From the NCBI RefSeq assembly GCF_041429795.1, contig NZ_CP163424.1:1676001-1740000 (forward strand): DNA of 64,000 nucleotides, given 5' to 3'. The translations under genes and the position numbers were made by a program. Source of the stretch: Algimonas porphyrae. Its GTDB lineage: Bacteria > Pseudomonadota > Alphaproteobacteria > Caulobacterales > Maricaulaceae. The notes under the pieces are model-generated. The model had not been told where the DNA came from. It searched no databases and saw only the letters and a list, made by a program, of their open reading frames with translations. Positions 46,271 to 56,236 of this stretch are shown here, one piece after another; within the stretch, counting starts at the first letter, position 1; the number at the start of each line of letters is the position of its first letter.

Positions 46271-47758
46271 ATGGGACAGGGCGCTGACAACAGGTTTTTC
46301 CGCGAAACGCGCGGCAATATGTCGATCACGACGGCGCTGGTTGGCTTGATGCTCGCGACGGCCACGGGAGCCGCTTTCGACACCGGACGCCAGGTTACGA
46401 CATCTCAGAAACTGCAATCCATTTCGGACGCCGCTGCGCTGGCGGCTATGTCTGAGCCGGGAATGAGTGACCGTGAACGCAAGGCGATGGCGCTTCGGTC
46501 TGTCAATGACTTCGCAAAACGAAGCGGTGCCAAATATGCGGATCTTCAGGCCGATGCACAGGTGCGTGCGGGCGGCGAGCAGGTCTATGTCTCTGTCGCA
46601 ACGGAAGTCCCGATGTTGTTTGGCGGGTTGATGGGGAGCGATACACGGCGCGTGTCTACGGAATCCATAGCTGCGGAATTCACGGGGGGGAGTTTGTCCC
46701 CTCTCTCCATGTCCTTTGTTCTTGATCTGTCCTCATCGATGCAGGGCAATCTAGGCGGAAGCAGCAAGGTCGACATGACGCGCAGCGCAATTGCCGATCT
46801 GATCGCTTCGATCGAAGCGGATTTCGGCGGCAAGGCAGCATCGCAGTCGCGGTTCAGTTCAGCTCTCTACCCCTTCAACTGGGGTATGGTCGACACCGAA
46901 ACCGTCGCTCTCGAACCGGGCGGTCAGACGGTGCTTGATCGATTATCCTACGTGTCATTGTCTGATGGCAGTGTTCCAACGACTGCAATGGAACGCGCCG
47001 TCAAAGAACAGATGGACGACGCCAAATCCGTATCCGGCAGAGATCGTTTCATTATCTACATCACGGATGGCAAAGTCGACGAAGACAAGGATGACAGGCT
47101 GAATCGCTATCTGCGCGAGGACGATATCTTCGAAGCGGGCCGGAACAAGAATTGTGAAAAGCTGGCCAAGACGCTCGCACGACTGGATCGTCAGCTGGAA
47201 CCCCATCTCGTTGAAGTCAGCGCGAATGCGAGCGCGCTGTCAGTGAACGTTGCCGGTCTTGTGAATGTCAATCTCGGGGATGAGGCCGGCGGTAATGATG
47301 CGAATTCCACGGGTATGCATTCCGGGCATGGCCATAATAACGGCACGTTGAAGAAAATGGCCAAGCGGCTTGAGGCCCGCCGCGACTATGTCGAGCAGTG
47401 TCGACCCGTTCAGCCCGTGCGTGTCGCAGAAGCCTGCGAAAAGGCGCGCGAGGAGGACATCTCAATCGTTGCCGTCAACCTTTCCGGTGAAGATGGCATC
47501 GCGTCGAACACGATCGATATGTGCGTGAACGGCCTTTCCAACAATAATGGCAAAGTAAAAAAGGGTGCTAAGACAACACCCGATCGTCCGGACTCCGGGA
47601 CGAAAACGAAAACGCTGCCATCAGGACTGACCGTGCGGATTTCCAGCGACGAAACATCCTATTCTGCGGATGTTCGCAACCTCAAGGAGTTGCGGGAGAT
47701 GCTGAATTCCGTTTTGCCGGAAGCCAGTTCGAAACGGACGGTGCGCCTCGTCCGCTAA
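46271..47758 (+). CDS. TadG-like pilus assembly protein with VWA domain
   Basis: It has 495 residues. The N-terminal TadE/G segment (RGNMSITTALVGLMLATATG, with DTGRQVTTSQKLQSISDAAA) is the normal TadG membrane anchor. A von Willebrand A domain follows with an intact metal site, DLSSSM (SFVLDLSSSMQG, about 150-160), and the later FIIYITDGKVDEDKDDRLNR. A Gly/Asn/His-rich stretch (GGNDANSTGMHSGHGHNNGT, about 340-360) interrupts the C-terminal half. No other tad/cpa pilus gene is nearby, so it is an orphan. A TTAACCAC half-site lies upstream at 46219-46226. Confidence 0.82.
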   Translation: MGQGADNRFFRETRGNMSITTALVGLMLATATGAAFDTGRQVTTSQKLQSISDAAALAAMSEPGMSDRERKAMALRSVNDFAKRSGAKYADLQADAQVRAGGEQVYVSVATEVPMLFGGLMGSDTRRVSTESIAAEFTGGSLSPLSMSFVLDLSSSMQGNLGGSSKVDMTRSAIADLIASIEADFGGKAASQSRFSSALYPFNWGMVDTETVALEPGGQTVLDRLSYVSLSDGSVPTTAMERAVKEQMDDAKSVSGRDRFIIYITDGKVDEDKDDRLNRYLREDDIFEAGRNKNCEKLAKTLARLDRQLEPHLVEVSANASALSVNVAGLVNVNLGDEAGGNDANSTGMHSGHGHNNGTLKKMAKRLEARRDYVEQCRPVQPVRVAEACEKAREEDISIVAVNLSGEDGIASNTIDMCVNGLSNNNGKVKKGAKTTPDRPDSGTKTKTLPSGLTVRISSDETSYSADVRNLKELREMLNSVLPEASSKRTVRLVR

Positions 47759-48366
47759 GGCGCGATGACGGCGCAGGCAATGCGCGATCCAGCGGCCCCT
47801 GTCGGTTGCGACACATAATCATCCGCGTCGGCGTGAATGATGAAAGCCGTGCCATTGGCGTCGAACAGGGGGGCCATCCCCTCACGCGGGGACAGGCTCA
47901 CACGCTCATTCTCAATCACTGTCTGCACCACACCCGATTGCGGCGCTTCGACATTGGGCATGTCACCCGCATGCGGATTGGGCGCATCCGCATCGAAGCC
48001 ATGATTATTTCCCATCGGGTTGTAATGACCGCCAGCACTTGTGAAATCCGGGCCGTCACAGCGTCCGGTCTCATGGAAATGAACGGCATGCGCCCCCGCC
48101 GTAATCGCCGTCACGTCCAGCGTTACGGTGACACCGCCTGCGGACTGGTCTGACACGGTCACGGTCCCGATTTCCGCGCCGGATGTATTCATGACGGGAA
48201 AACTCTGGCTCATCATGACGACGGTATCTGCATCGGTGTCGGTCATCATCTCGGTTGCCACGTCCAGCGTATTGTCGGCATCCGGACGATCGATTTCGGC
48301 CTCAGGGGATCCACAGGCTGTGAGCATGGCCGCGCTTGTCAGAAGTAGAACTTTCTTGAGCATCAT
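47755..48366 (-). CDS. sodC: Cu/Zn superoxide dismutase, lipoprotein
   Basis: It dismutates superoxide in the periplasm. It has 203 residues from the ATG at 48366 with GGAG six bases before. The lipoprotein signal is MMLKKVLLLTSAAMLTAC. The metal ligands are in HAVHFHETGRCDG, FTSAGGHYNPMGNNHGFDAD, PHAGDMPN and FIIHADADDY, so copper and zinc sites look complete. The conserved Cys pair is CDG and RIACAVI near the end. Its stop overlaps the stop of the TadG-like gene. Confidence 0.93.
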   Translation of the reverse strand: MMLKKVLLLTSAAMLTACGSPEAEIDRPDADNTLDVATEMMTDTDADTVVMMSQSFPVMNTSGAEIGTVTVSDQSAGGVTVTLDVTAITAGAHAVHFHETGRCDGPDFTSAGGHYNPMGNNHGFDADAPNPHAGDMPNVEAPQSGVVQTVIENERVSLSPREGMAPLFDANGTAFIIHADADDYVSQPTGAAGSRIACAVIAP

Positions 48367-48549
48367 CACGTCTCCAAGGGTGGAATTTCCAGTCATTCTA
48401 GGTTTTCCAACGTCACTGACAAGCAAATGTTCCTATGGTGTGACGGTTTGTGAAACCGGCCTTCGGATGATAGAAATCGTTCTGTTGAAACACTCGAATC
48501 GCAGGACCGTTTTTGGTCATGATTGGTGTGTCTGCGATAAGGATGTCAT

Positions 48550-51360
48550 GTGAGCGACGATACGGACGAACCGGCTGAAAATTCGCCCGCCCGCGAAGAT
48601 GGCGTCTCCCCGATCACTATCGAAGAGGAGATGAAACGCTCCTATCTCGACTATGCGATGAGCGTGATCGTCAGCCGGGCCATTCCGGATGTGCGCGACG
48701 GTCTGAAACCCGTTCATCGACGTATCCTTTATTCGATGCACGAGAACGGCTTCACGCGCGACAAACCCTATAAGAAATCGGCCCGGGTCGTCGGTGATGT
48801 GATCGGTAAATATCACCCGCATGGCGACAGTGCCGTCTATGACGCGCTGGTCCGCATGGCGCAGGATTTTTCCATGCGCCTGCCACTGCTCGACGGGCAG
48901 GGTAATTTCGGCTCGGTCGATGGCGATCCGCCTGCTGCGATGCGCTATACCGAAGTCCGCATGGATAATCCGGCAGCGCAGCTCCTCGCGGACATCGAAA
49001 AGAATACCGTCAATTTTCAAGACAATTACGATGCGTCCGAATCCGAGCCTGTGGTTCTGCCGGCCCGGTTTCCAAATATTCTGGTCAATGGCGCTGGCGG
49101 TATTGCCGTCGGTATGGCGACCAATATCGCGCCGCATAATCTCGGGGAAGTCTGCGACGCCGCCATGGCGCTGCTCGATAATGGCGCGCTGAGCGACAGC
49201 GAATTGCTGGACATCATTCCGGGGCCTGACTTCCCGACCGGCGGCCAGATCATGGGTCGCAGCGGGGCCAAGCAGGGCGTGCTGACAGGGCGCGGAACCG
49301 TGACCGTGCGGGCCAAGACCGAGGTCGAGGAGATCCGCAAGGATCGCTATGCGATCATCGTCTCGGAGATCCCGTTCCAGGTGAACAAGGCTTCCATGAT
49401 CACCAAGATTGCCGCGCTGGTGAATGAAAAGCGGATCGAAGGTATTTCCGCCGTGCGCGACGAGTCCGACCGTGTCGGCATGCGGGTCGTCATCGAGTTG
49501 AAACGCGACGCCGTCGCCGATGTCGTTCTCAATCAGCTCTATCGCTATACCCCGCTACAGCAGAATTTCAGTTCCAACATGCTGGCGCTGAACGGGGGCA
49601 AGCCGGAACAGATGAATGTCCGTCAGATGCTGGAAGCCTTTCTCAGCTTCCGCGAAGACGTCATTGCCCGCCGCACCAAGTTCGATCTCGCCAAGGCGCG
49701 GGACCGGGCTCACATATTGGTGGGCCTGGCAACCGCAGTTGCGAATATTGACGAAATTATCCGCCTGATCCGCACCAGCCCCAATCCTGCCGCGGCCCGC
49801 GAAGCGCTGACGGCGCGAAACTGGCCAGCTGAAAGTATGGGTGCATTAATCCGGCTGATCGCCGATCCGCGCTCCCGCCTGCAGGATGACGGCACGATCA
49901 AGCTGACGGAAGAACAGGCCCGCGCCATTCTCGATCTGCGTCTGCAGAAGCTGACGGCGCTTGGCATGGAGGAAATCACGGACGAAGCGGAAAAGCTGGC
50001 AGCGAAAATCACCGACCTACTGGAAATTTTACGCTCGCGTGACCGCGTCCAGACGATCATTCGCGACGAGCTGACAGAGGTCCGCGAGACTTTCGCGACA
50101 CCGCGGCGCAGCGTGTTCATGGATGGTGGCTTCGACTTTGACGATGAAGACCTCATCGCGGTTGAGGACATGGTCGTAACTGTGACGAATAATGGCTACG
50201 TCAAGCGCACACCGCTGGATACGTACCGCTCGCAGCATCGTGGCGGTAAAGGTCGTTCGGGTATGCAGACCAAGGACGAGGATTTCGTCACGACGGTCTT
50301 TGTCGCGACCACCCATACGCCGATCCTGCTCTTTTCATCCAGCGGCATGGCTTACAAGCTCAAGGTGTGGAAGCTGCCGCAAGGTGGGGCTGCGACCCGT
50401 GGGCGAAGTTTTAATCAGCTCCTGCCTCTGGACAGAAATGGCGGCGACGGCGACGAGAAGATCACCTCGATCATGGCGCTGCCGGAGAATGAGGACGATT
50501 GGGCCGGGCTGGATATCATGTTCGCCGCACGGTCCGGCGGCGTGCGTCGCAACAGTCTGGCGGACTTCACGCGAGTCAACCGTAACGGCAAGATCGCGAT
50601 GAAACCGGATGAAGGCGACGGGATCGTCGACGTCCGGGTTGTCAGCGAAGATGATGACATCATGCTGACCACGGCAGAAGGCAAGGCGATCCGGTTCCGC
50701 GTCACAGATGTACGGCGTTTCAACAGCCGGTCATCGACCGGTGTTCGCGGGATCAAGCTGTCCGGCGACGATCATGTGATCAGCATGGCCGTTCTGCGTC
50801 ATGTCGATCTCACCATCGAAGAACGAAACGCCTATCTCAAGCGCTCGGCCATAGAGAGGCGGGCGCTGGGCGACGACGTTGAAGACGGGGTCGATGACGA
50901 TGAGGGTGAAGTCGAAGCCAGCCTGTCGGATGAGCGCTACGGTGCGCTCAGCGCGGCGGAGCAGTTCGTCCTGACCCTGGCCGATGACGGGCTGGGTAAA
51001 CGGACATCCTGTTACCGCTACAAGGTTCAAGGGCGTGGGGGCGGCGGCCTCAAGGCGCAGAATCTGGACCGGGGCAGCAAGGCCGCTGACGCAAAACTGG
51101 TCCGCAGTTTCGTCGTCGAGGATAATGATCAGATCATGCTGGTTACGGATGGCGGGCAGCTGCTGCGGACCGGCGTCAGCAACATTTCGATCGTATCGCG
51201 CAGCTCCAAGGGTGTCTGGGTTATCCGGACGCGCGAAGACGAACATGTCGTCAGTGTCGAGCGGATTGCCGATACGGATGATGAGGATGCTGACGCAGCC
51301 GACTCGCCTGACACCTCAACCGAGATCGACCGTCCTGACGATGGTTCAGACACGGGGTGA
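48550..51360 (+). CDS. gyrA: DNA gyrase subunit A
   Basis: It has 936 residues from a GTG start. The catalytic Tyr133 lies in AAMRYTEVR. The quinolone-determining region [17 protein letters not shown] keeps the wild-type Ser94. The GyrA-box is QHRGGKG (a variant of QRRGGKG) in the C-terminal DNA-wrapping domain, which has repeated beta-blades. An acidic insertion ([20 protein letters not shown]) lies in that domain and an acidic tail ends the protein. The subunit cuts and rejoins DNA for negative supercoiling. Confidence 0.97.
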   Translation: MSDDTDEPAENSPAREDGVSPITIEEEMKRSYLDYAMSVIVSRAIPDVRDGLKPVHRRILYSMHENGFTRDKPYKKSARVVGDVIGKYHPHGDSAVYDALVRMAQDFSMRLPLLDGQGNFGSVDGDPPAAMRYTEVRMDNPAAQLLADIEKNTVNFQDNYDASESEPVVLPARFPNILVNGAGGIAVGMATNIAPHNLGEVCDAAMALLDNGALSDSELLDIIPGPDFPTGGQIMGRSGAKQGVLTGRGTVTVRAKTEVEEIRKDRYAIIVSEIPFQVNKASMITKIAALVNEKRIEGISAVRDESDRVGMRVVIELKRDAVADVVLNQLYRYTPLQQNFSSNMLALNGGKPEQMNVRQMLEAFLSFREDVIARRTKFDLAKARDRAHILVGLATAVANIDEIIRLIRTSPNPAAAREALTARNWPAESMGALIRLIADPRSRLQDDGTIKLTEEQARAILDLRLQKLTALGMEEITDEAEKLAAKITDLLEILRSRDRVQTIIRDELTEVRETFATPRRSVFMDGGFDFDDEDLIAVEDMVVTVTNNGYVKRTPLDTYRSQHRGGKGRSGMQTKDEDFVTTVFVATTHTPILLFSSSGMAYKLKVWKLPQGGAATRGRSFNQLLPLDRNGGDGDEKITSIMALPENEDDWAGLDIMFAARSGGVRRNSLADFTRVNRNGKIAMKPDEGDGIVDVRVVSEDDDIMLTTAEGKAIRFRVTDVRRFNSRSSTGVRGIKLSGDDHVISMAVLRHVDLTIEERNAYLKRSAIERRALGDDVEDGVDDDEGEVEASLSDERYGALSAAEQFVLTLADDGLGKRTSCYRYKVQGRGGGGLKAQNLDRGSKAADAKLVRSFVVEDNDQIMLVTDGGQLLRTGVSNISIVSRSSKGVWVIRTREDEHVVSVERIADTDDEDADAADSPDTSTEIDRPDDGSDTG

Positions 51361-51377
51361 TCGAAGGAGGTGGACTT

Positions 51378-52127
51378 ATGCGGGCACTGTTGATTGGCGC
51401 TGTTGCGGCCTTGGCCCTTGCGGGTTGCGCGACGACATCCACGCCGCAATCGTCGGCGATGACGGTTGATGATAAAGGGTTTGCCAAGCTTCAGACGGGA
51501 TCGGTTTATCACGTCGGAACAGGTCTGTTTTGCCCTGACAGTTACGGTGATCTGCCGCTAATTCGCACGATGGAGTATCAGAAGGCTGTCGATGCGAGCT
51601 GCAATTACGAGGATGAATCCTCACGTGTGACGGTTTACGCCTACGCATCTGGCGGGCCGCTTCAGGACGAACTTGAGCGGAGCGTCGCTGCCGTACTCGA
51701 GGCGTCAGAGGATAACGAGCTTACTTTGTCCCAAACGCTCAGTGAGAAATGTCGGGATTTCGGGTCAAGTTACAATCTCCAGTCTCAACTCTTATCAGGC
51801 CTTTCGAACATATTGAGCGATGGCGGCAACGAAATTCAGATCGATCCATCCGATGAGGGCGGACCTGTACCCTATTTTGTCACTGCCCTTCAGGGCGAGG
51901 GGCTCAATACATTCGTTGCCATCAGCCAGGCTGACAGATGGCGCATCAAGGTGCGCTATACAACTCTGGGAGTTTTCGATGCGGAGGCAGAGGCGCTTCA
52001 GTGCGCCTATCTGCACGATGTCGTCAGAACGACCGTCCTGTCACGCGGCAAGGCAGATGGCGCGATTGAAGAGGCGGATTTGCAATCCCTCGTGGACCGC
52101 CTCTCCGAGCCGAAAGACGAACGCTGA
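51378..52127 (+). CDS. Hypothetical lipoprotein
   Basis: It has 249 residues from the ATG at 51378; AAGGAGG lies about eight bases before it and overlaps the gyrA stop region. The lipobox is LAGC in MRALLIGAVAALALAGC. Beyond it I recognise no family. Three later Cys residues (LFCPDSYG, VDASCNYEDE, LSEKCRDFG) could form disulfides. It is likely co-transcribed with gyrA because only 17 bases separate them. It ends tail to tail with a thioredoxin-like gene with no gap. Confidence 0.8.
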   Translation: MRALLIGAVAALALAGCATTSTPQSSAMTVDDKGFAKLQTGSVYHVGTGLFCPDSYGDLPLIRTMEYQKAVDASCNYEDESSRVTVYAYASGGPLQDELERSVAAVLEASEDNELTLSQTLSEKCRDFGSSYNLQSQLLSGLSNILSDGGNEIQIDPSDEGGPVPYFVTALQGEGLNTFVAISQADRWRIKVRYTTLGVFDAEAEALQCAYLHDVVRTTVLSRGKADGAIEEADLQSLVDRLSEPKDER

Positions 52128-52607
52128 CTAAGCGCGCCTGTTCGGTGGTGGGCAGGTCATGTCGAAGGTTTGCAGATTACGTTGCGCCTGTCCTTGCAGG
52201 TTGCGCAGGTGCTGAGCCATCGCATTCGTATCGTAGCTGATATTGATGCAGCCGAGTGTGCGCTTCGTATCGCCATCGATGACGGCAGCAAATCCGGTAA
52301 TGCCCATCCATTCATTGTACTGCGTGGTGATGCCACGGTCGAAAACCTGATGCGCATTATAGTCGCCGTGCCCTGCGGAGATGTCGATGCTGACATATTC
52401 GATGCGCGGATCGCGGATCGTTTGCATGGCTTGCGACAGTCTGGGTTCGACAACCTTGCAGGGGGCACACCAGTCGGCCCGGAACATGACGACATAAATG
52501 TCGGGGACGGATGGGGTGTGAACCCGATATGTCTGGCCAGTGGCCGGTAGGGCTGATCCGACGCTCAGAAGAGCGCCCATCAGGCCTGTCAAAATGGCGA
52601 TTCTCAT
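52128..52607 (-). CDS. Secreted thioredoxin-fold protein with CxxC
   Basis: It has 159 residues with a signal peptide (MRIAILTGLMGALLSVGSAL, PATGQ). The active site is Cys47-Ala-Pro-Cys50 in FRADWCAPCK. The rest (NEWMGITGFAAVIDGDTKRT, LGCINISYDTNAMAQHLRNL) matches the next gene upstream at the same positions, so the two are paralogues. Two further Cys residues (LGC and TCPPP) are shared with that paralogue. Likely a periplasmic thiol reductase or oxidase; the partner is unknown. Confidence 0.85.
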   Translation of the reverse strand: MRIAILTGLMGALLSVGSALPATGQTYRVHTPSVPDIYVVMFRADWCAPCKVVEPRLSQAMQTIRDPRIEYVSIDISAGHGDYNAHQVFDRGITTQYNEWMGITGFAAVIDGDTKRTLGCINISYDTNAMAQHLRNLQGQAQRNLQTFDMTCPPPNRRA

Positions 52608-52765
52608 GAGCCTGTCCTGAAAGTGGAATTATGGACCTTGCAATAATGCTGCCAGATGGTCTGCCATAGCGAAGGAGGGTGGGTCAAAACACAATGCCCG
52701 AGCGGTGAAACCGGTCGGGCATGAGAGTGTTTATGCGACATTGAACACGCTTATCTTGCGCGTGC

Positions 52766-53245
52766 CTATTCGACGAGCGGCGTATTATAATCAGCCGGGC
52801 ATTCCGTTGCGGAACTGGTCGATGCCCGTGTCATGACCGCTTGGCCTTGCGCTGTCTGAGCCATCTGACGCAGAGCACGCGCCATTTCGGTCGGTGCGAT
52901 CCTCGGCGTGACGCAGCCAATGACCGCTTTCGTATCGGCATCGACAATAGCGGCAAAACCCGGCAGCCCCACCCAGCGATTGAAGACCGGGACGAGGTTG
53001 CGATTAAAGGCGTCGTGGGCGCTGCGCTCCCACTTTGCCGCGGTCGTTGTATCGACGATTACTTCTTCGGCTTCGACGCCAGCGATCTTGATGGCTGCGC
53101 TCAGCGCGTCATCCAGCATTTTCGAGGCGGGTTCGCCGTCATTGCGGAAATTCACGACATAGACGTCGGGCGCGGCCATCGCAGGAAGCGCAATCATGGC
53201 CGACAGCAGGGCGGAAATGGCGAGGGCGGTTCTCAGTTTCATCAT
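52766..53245 (-). CDS. Secreted thioredoxin-fold paralogue lacking the CxxC site
   Basis: It has 159 residues from the first ATG of a pair (53245), with GGATGAG just upstream; a TTG at 53254 also opens the frame. The signal peptide ends IALPAMA. It aligns with the preceding protein across its length (VYVVNFRNDGEPASK against VYVVMFRADWCAPCK; NRWVGLPGFAAIVDADTKAV against NEWMGITGFAAVIDGDTKRT), but both catalytic Cys are replaced (Glu38 and Ser41). Two other Cys are kept (IGC, ATEC). It cannot be a classic thiol oxidoreductase and may be a binding or scaffold protein. Confidence 0.78.
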   Translation of the reverse strand: MMKLRTALAISALLSAMIALPAMAAPDVYVVNFRNDGEPASKMLDDALSAAIKIAGVEAEEVIVDTTTAAKWERSAHDAFNRNLVPVFNRWVGLPGFAAIVDADTKAVIGCVTPRIAPTEMARALRQMAQTAQGQAVMTRASTSSATECPADYNTPLVE

Positions 53246-53458
53246 CTCATCCAATTGTTACAGGGGACCAAACCGGTCGATTTGTTCCGATCTGTGACAG
53301 ATGAGAGTGAAGAAAATTGAAATGACGCGGTAAGCCGCGCTTAAGATTTAGGGTGGTTGCAACGGATGCAACCTTTAGCCAGCGTAACCTTTACCAAGCC
53401 AACCTATCGCGCGTCCAAGTTTGGATCCGTGCAGCCCCGTGCCGGCAGCAATACGCAG

Positions 53459-54784
53459 CTAATCAAAGACGCGATCGAAAATCGTATCGACATGTTTCAG
53501 ATGATAGGCATCGTCGAACATGGAATCGATCTGATCTGCCGTCAGAAGTGCGCTGACCTCTGGATCCTGATGCAGCAGTTGCTGGAACGCCCCGTCACCG
53601 GCACCGCCTTCGTCGCGGAACATGTCCCAGACCTTCATCGCATTACGCTGTACCAGACGGTAGGCGCTTTCGCGCTGTTCGCCTGCTTGGGTCAGCGCCA
53701 GCAGGACGCGCTGACTGTTATGCAGACCCCCGAGCCGGTCCATATTGGCTTTCATCTTGTCGGGATAGACAACCAGATTTTCGATCACGCCTGCAAGGCG
53801 GTGCAGAGCGAAATCCAGATGGATGGTCGTATCCGGGGCGATGCCGCGCTCGACCGATGAATGGCTGATGTCACGCTCATGCCAGAGGGCGACATTTTCC
53901 ATAGCGGGCATGACCGCCATCCGGACCAGTCGGGCTAGACCGGTCAGATTTTCCGTCAGAACTGGATTGCGCTTGTGCGGCATGGCGCTTGAGCCCTTCT
54001 GGCCTTTGGAGAAGAATTCCTCCGCTTCGAGCACTTCCGTACGCTGAAGATGTCTAATCTCGACCGCGATATTCTCGATCGAGGAGGCGATCACGCCCAG
54101 CGCGGCGAAATAGGCAGCGTGGCGATCGCGGGGAATTATCTGCGACGAGACAGGCTCGACCGACAGACCCATTTTCTCGGCCACATGCGCTTCGACGGCG
54201 GGGTCGATATTGGCAAAGGTCCCGATCGCGCCGGAGATGGCGCAAACGGCGATTTCGTCTCGCGCTTGTAGAAGCCGGTCGCGACCTCTGGAGAACTCAG
54301 CATAAAAACGGGCCAGCTTGATGCCGAAAGTGGTCGGCTCGGCATGGATGCCGTGGCTGCGGCCAATCGTGATCGTATGTCGATGTTCCAGAGCGCGGGA
54401 CTTCAACGCTGCAAGAACCCGGTCCATCCCGACCAAAAGAAGATCGGTTGCTCTCGCCAGCTGTACCGAAAGCGTCGTGTCGAGAATGTCGGAGCTGGTA
54501 AAGCCTTGATGGACGAAACGAGCCTCTTCGCCGATAAATTCGGCCAGATGCGTCAGAAAAGCGATGACGTCATGTTTGACCTCGCGCTCGATGGCGTCGA
54601 TCCTGGCGACATCGAATTCGGCTGCGCCGCCTTTTTCCCAGATGGTCTCTGCGGCTTGCTTCGGAATGACGCCCAGATCGGCCAAGGCGTCACAGCCATG
54701 CGCTTCGATTTCGAACCAGATTCGATACTTGCTGGCCTGAGACCAGATCGCAGACATTTCAGGGCGGGCATAACGGCTGATCAT
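53459..54784 (-). CDS. purB: Adenylosuccinate lyase
   Basis: It acts twice in purine biosynthesis and releases fumarate from SAICAR and adenylosuccinate. It has 441 residues. It begins MISRYARPEMSAIWSQASKY. Landmarks are GFTSSDILDTTLSVQLARA, GRSHGIHAEPTTFGIKLARF and the superfamily signature GSSAMPHKRNPVLTENLTG (about 265-283) on the flexible catalytic loop. The DMFRDEGGAGDGAFQQLLHQ region completes the C-terminal domain. It lies after an MFS gene on the same strand. Confidence 0.96.
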   Translation of the reverse strand: MISRYARPEMSAIWSQASKYRIWFEIEAHGCDALADLGVIPKQAAETIWEKGGAAEFDVARIDAIEREVKHDVIAFLTHLAEFIGEEARFVHQGFTSSDILDTTLSVQLARATDLLLVGMDRVLAALKSRALEHRHTITIGRSHGIHAEPTTFGIKLARFYAEFSRGRDRLLQARDEIAVCAISGAIGTFANIDPAVEAHVAEKMGLSVEPVSSQIIPRDRHAAYFAALGVIASSIENIAVEIRHLQRTEVLEAEEFFSKGQKGSSAMPHKRNPVLTENLTGLARLVRMAVMPAMENVALWHERDISHSSVERGIAPDTTIHLDFALHRLAGVIENLVVYPDKMKANMDRLGGLHNSQRVLLALTQAGEQRESAYRLVQRNAMKVWDMFRDEGGAGDGAFQQLLHQDPEVSALLTADQIDSMFDDAYHLKHVDTIFDRVFD

Positions 54785-54828
54785 GCTCGCCTCTTAGCGA
54801 TTGCGACGCGTGTGGGAAGGGGACGGTA

Positions 54829-56163
54829 TCAACTCGCCGTGGAATTTCTCGCTTCGGCGTCAGCCCAGTCCTTGGGCAAAGTGCGCCGCACCATCATGAA
54901 GCTGATAACGGCCAGTATGAACGATCCGAAGACGGTCATCAGCGCGTAGCGTGTCGCTTCCAACTGGCTGACGGTGTCGCTTGCAAACACGTCGATCAGA
55001 AAGCCTGCAACTGTCGGACCGCCGCCAAGCGCGATCATGTTGAGGATGAAGAAGAACAAAGCCGTAGACATGGCCCGGATATGGACTGGCGCCAGAGTCT
55101 GCGCGATTGCAAAGCTTGGTCCCAGATACACACCCAGCAGAAACTGAAACGGGGCCAGCAGGACCAGATGCATATTGATGCTCGGAACCCACAGCGACAG
55201 GAGGCCGATCGGTAGTGCAATCAGAATCGAGAGTGCCGGGACCCAGCCATAGGCCGAGACGGACTTCTTGGCCTGCTTGTCGACAAAACGGGCACCGAGA
55301 AACGTTCCGCTGGCATAAAACAGACCGTTCATGACGCCGAGCCAGAGCAGAATTTCGCGCAGCCGCGCGCCAGTCATGTCCGGTTCGAGCAGACCGAGAT
55401 ATTTTGTCTGGAAGCCGGACAGCGCGTAGGCCGCAAAACTGGCAAAGGCGATCCCGAAAGACATCCACCACCAGGACGGAATACTCAGAAGCGTCTTCAG
55501 GGCCTGACTGAACGGAACTTTTGGTATGTCAGTGCTGGGTGCCGCTTCCATGGCGCCCCGCTTAGGTTCTCGGATTGTGAACATGACAATGACGGCCAGC
55601 AGAATGCCGCTCACGCCGAGGATGATGAAGATGCGTCGCCAGTCGACGGCAGACGGATCCGCACCCATCAAAGCGACGGTGATGAAATAGGCGCTCATGA
55701 TGCCGAGCGGGATGCCGAGCGAATAGACGCCGAGTGCGCCCGCGCGTTCTTCTTTTCCGTAGAGGTCGGAGATGATGGAGTGGCTAGGCGGGCTGCCGCC
55801 AGCTTCGCCGACGCCGACGCCAATCCGGGCCAAGCCGATATGAAGAAAGTTCTGAGCCAGGCCTGTCAGGGCTGTAAATCCGCTCCACGTGGCGAGCGCG
55901 ATGGCCAGAAGCCCTTTGCGGTTCACCCGATCCGCAATAAACGCGATTGGTATGCCCATGACGGTATAGAAAATCGCGAATGCGAGCCCTATCAGAAGCC
56001 CCATCTGCGTGTTGGTGAGTTCCAGATCGGCCTGAATCCAGGGAGCCAGAATGCCGACGATCTGGCGGTCGATGAAATTGAAACCGTAAACGAGTGTGAG
56101 CAGCAACAGCACATAGGTCCGGTAACGGCTGCGCGGCTGTCGGGGGGGCTGTGGATCGGTCAT
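54829..56163 (-). CDS. MFS transporter, Spinster-like
   Basis: It has 444 residues from the ATG at 56163 (AAGGA seven bases before it), with about twelve membrane helices. Spinster-type marks are YGFNFIDRQIVGILAPWIQA, the helix 2-3 loop FIADRVNRKGLLAIALATWS and GLARIGVGVGEAGGSPPSHS, IISDLYGKEERAGALGVYSL. Bacterial relatives move varied solutes or drugs; the substrate is not readable here. It is followed by purB after 44 bases, so the two may be co-transcribed. Confidence 0.9.
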   Translation of the reverse strand: MTDPQPPRQPRSRYRTYVLLLLTLVYGFNFIDRQIVGILAPWIQADLELTNTQMGLLIGLAFAIFYTVMGIPIAFIADRVNRKGLLAIALATWSGFTALTGLAQNFLHIGLARIGVGVGEAGGSPPSHSIISDLYGKEERAGALGVYSLGIPLGIMSAYFITVALMGADPSAVDWRRIFIILGVSGILLAVIVMFTIREPKRGAMEAAPSTDIPKVPFSQALKTLLSIPSWWWMSFGIAFASFAAYALSGFQTKYLGLLEPDMTGARLREILLWLGVMNGLFYASGTFLGARFVDKQAKKSVSAYGWVPALSILIALPIGLLSLWVPSINMHLVLLAPFQFLLGVYLGPSFAIAQTLAPVHIRAMSTALFFFILNMIALGGGPTVAGFLIDVFASDTVSQLEATRYALMTVFGSFILAVISFMMVRRTLPKDWADAEARNSTAS

Positions 56164-56236
56164 GCAGGTCCTTGAAATGGTCGGCCCTGCAAAAGCCAAT
56201 TTCCGTTAAAGCGCAAGGGCTATCTTTATTGGCCCG

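Noticed and set aside
53355-53373. GGTTGCA-ACGGA-TGCAACC hairpin as a purB terminator
   Set aside because: It has a perfect 7-pair stem but no T run on the minus strand and lies about 85 bases beyond the purB stop; its role is unclear.
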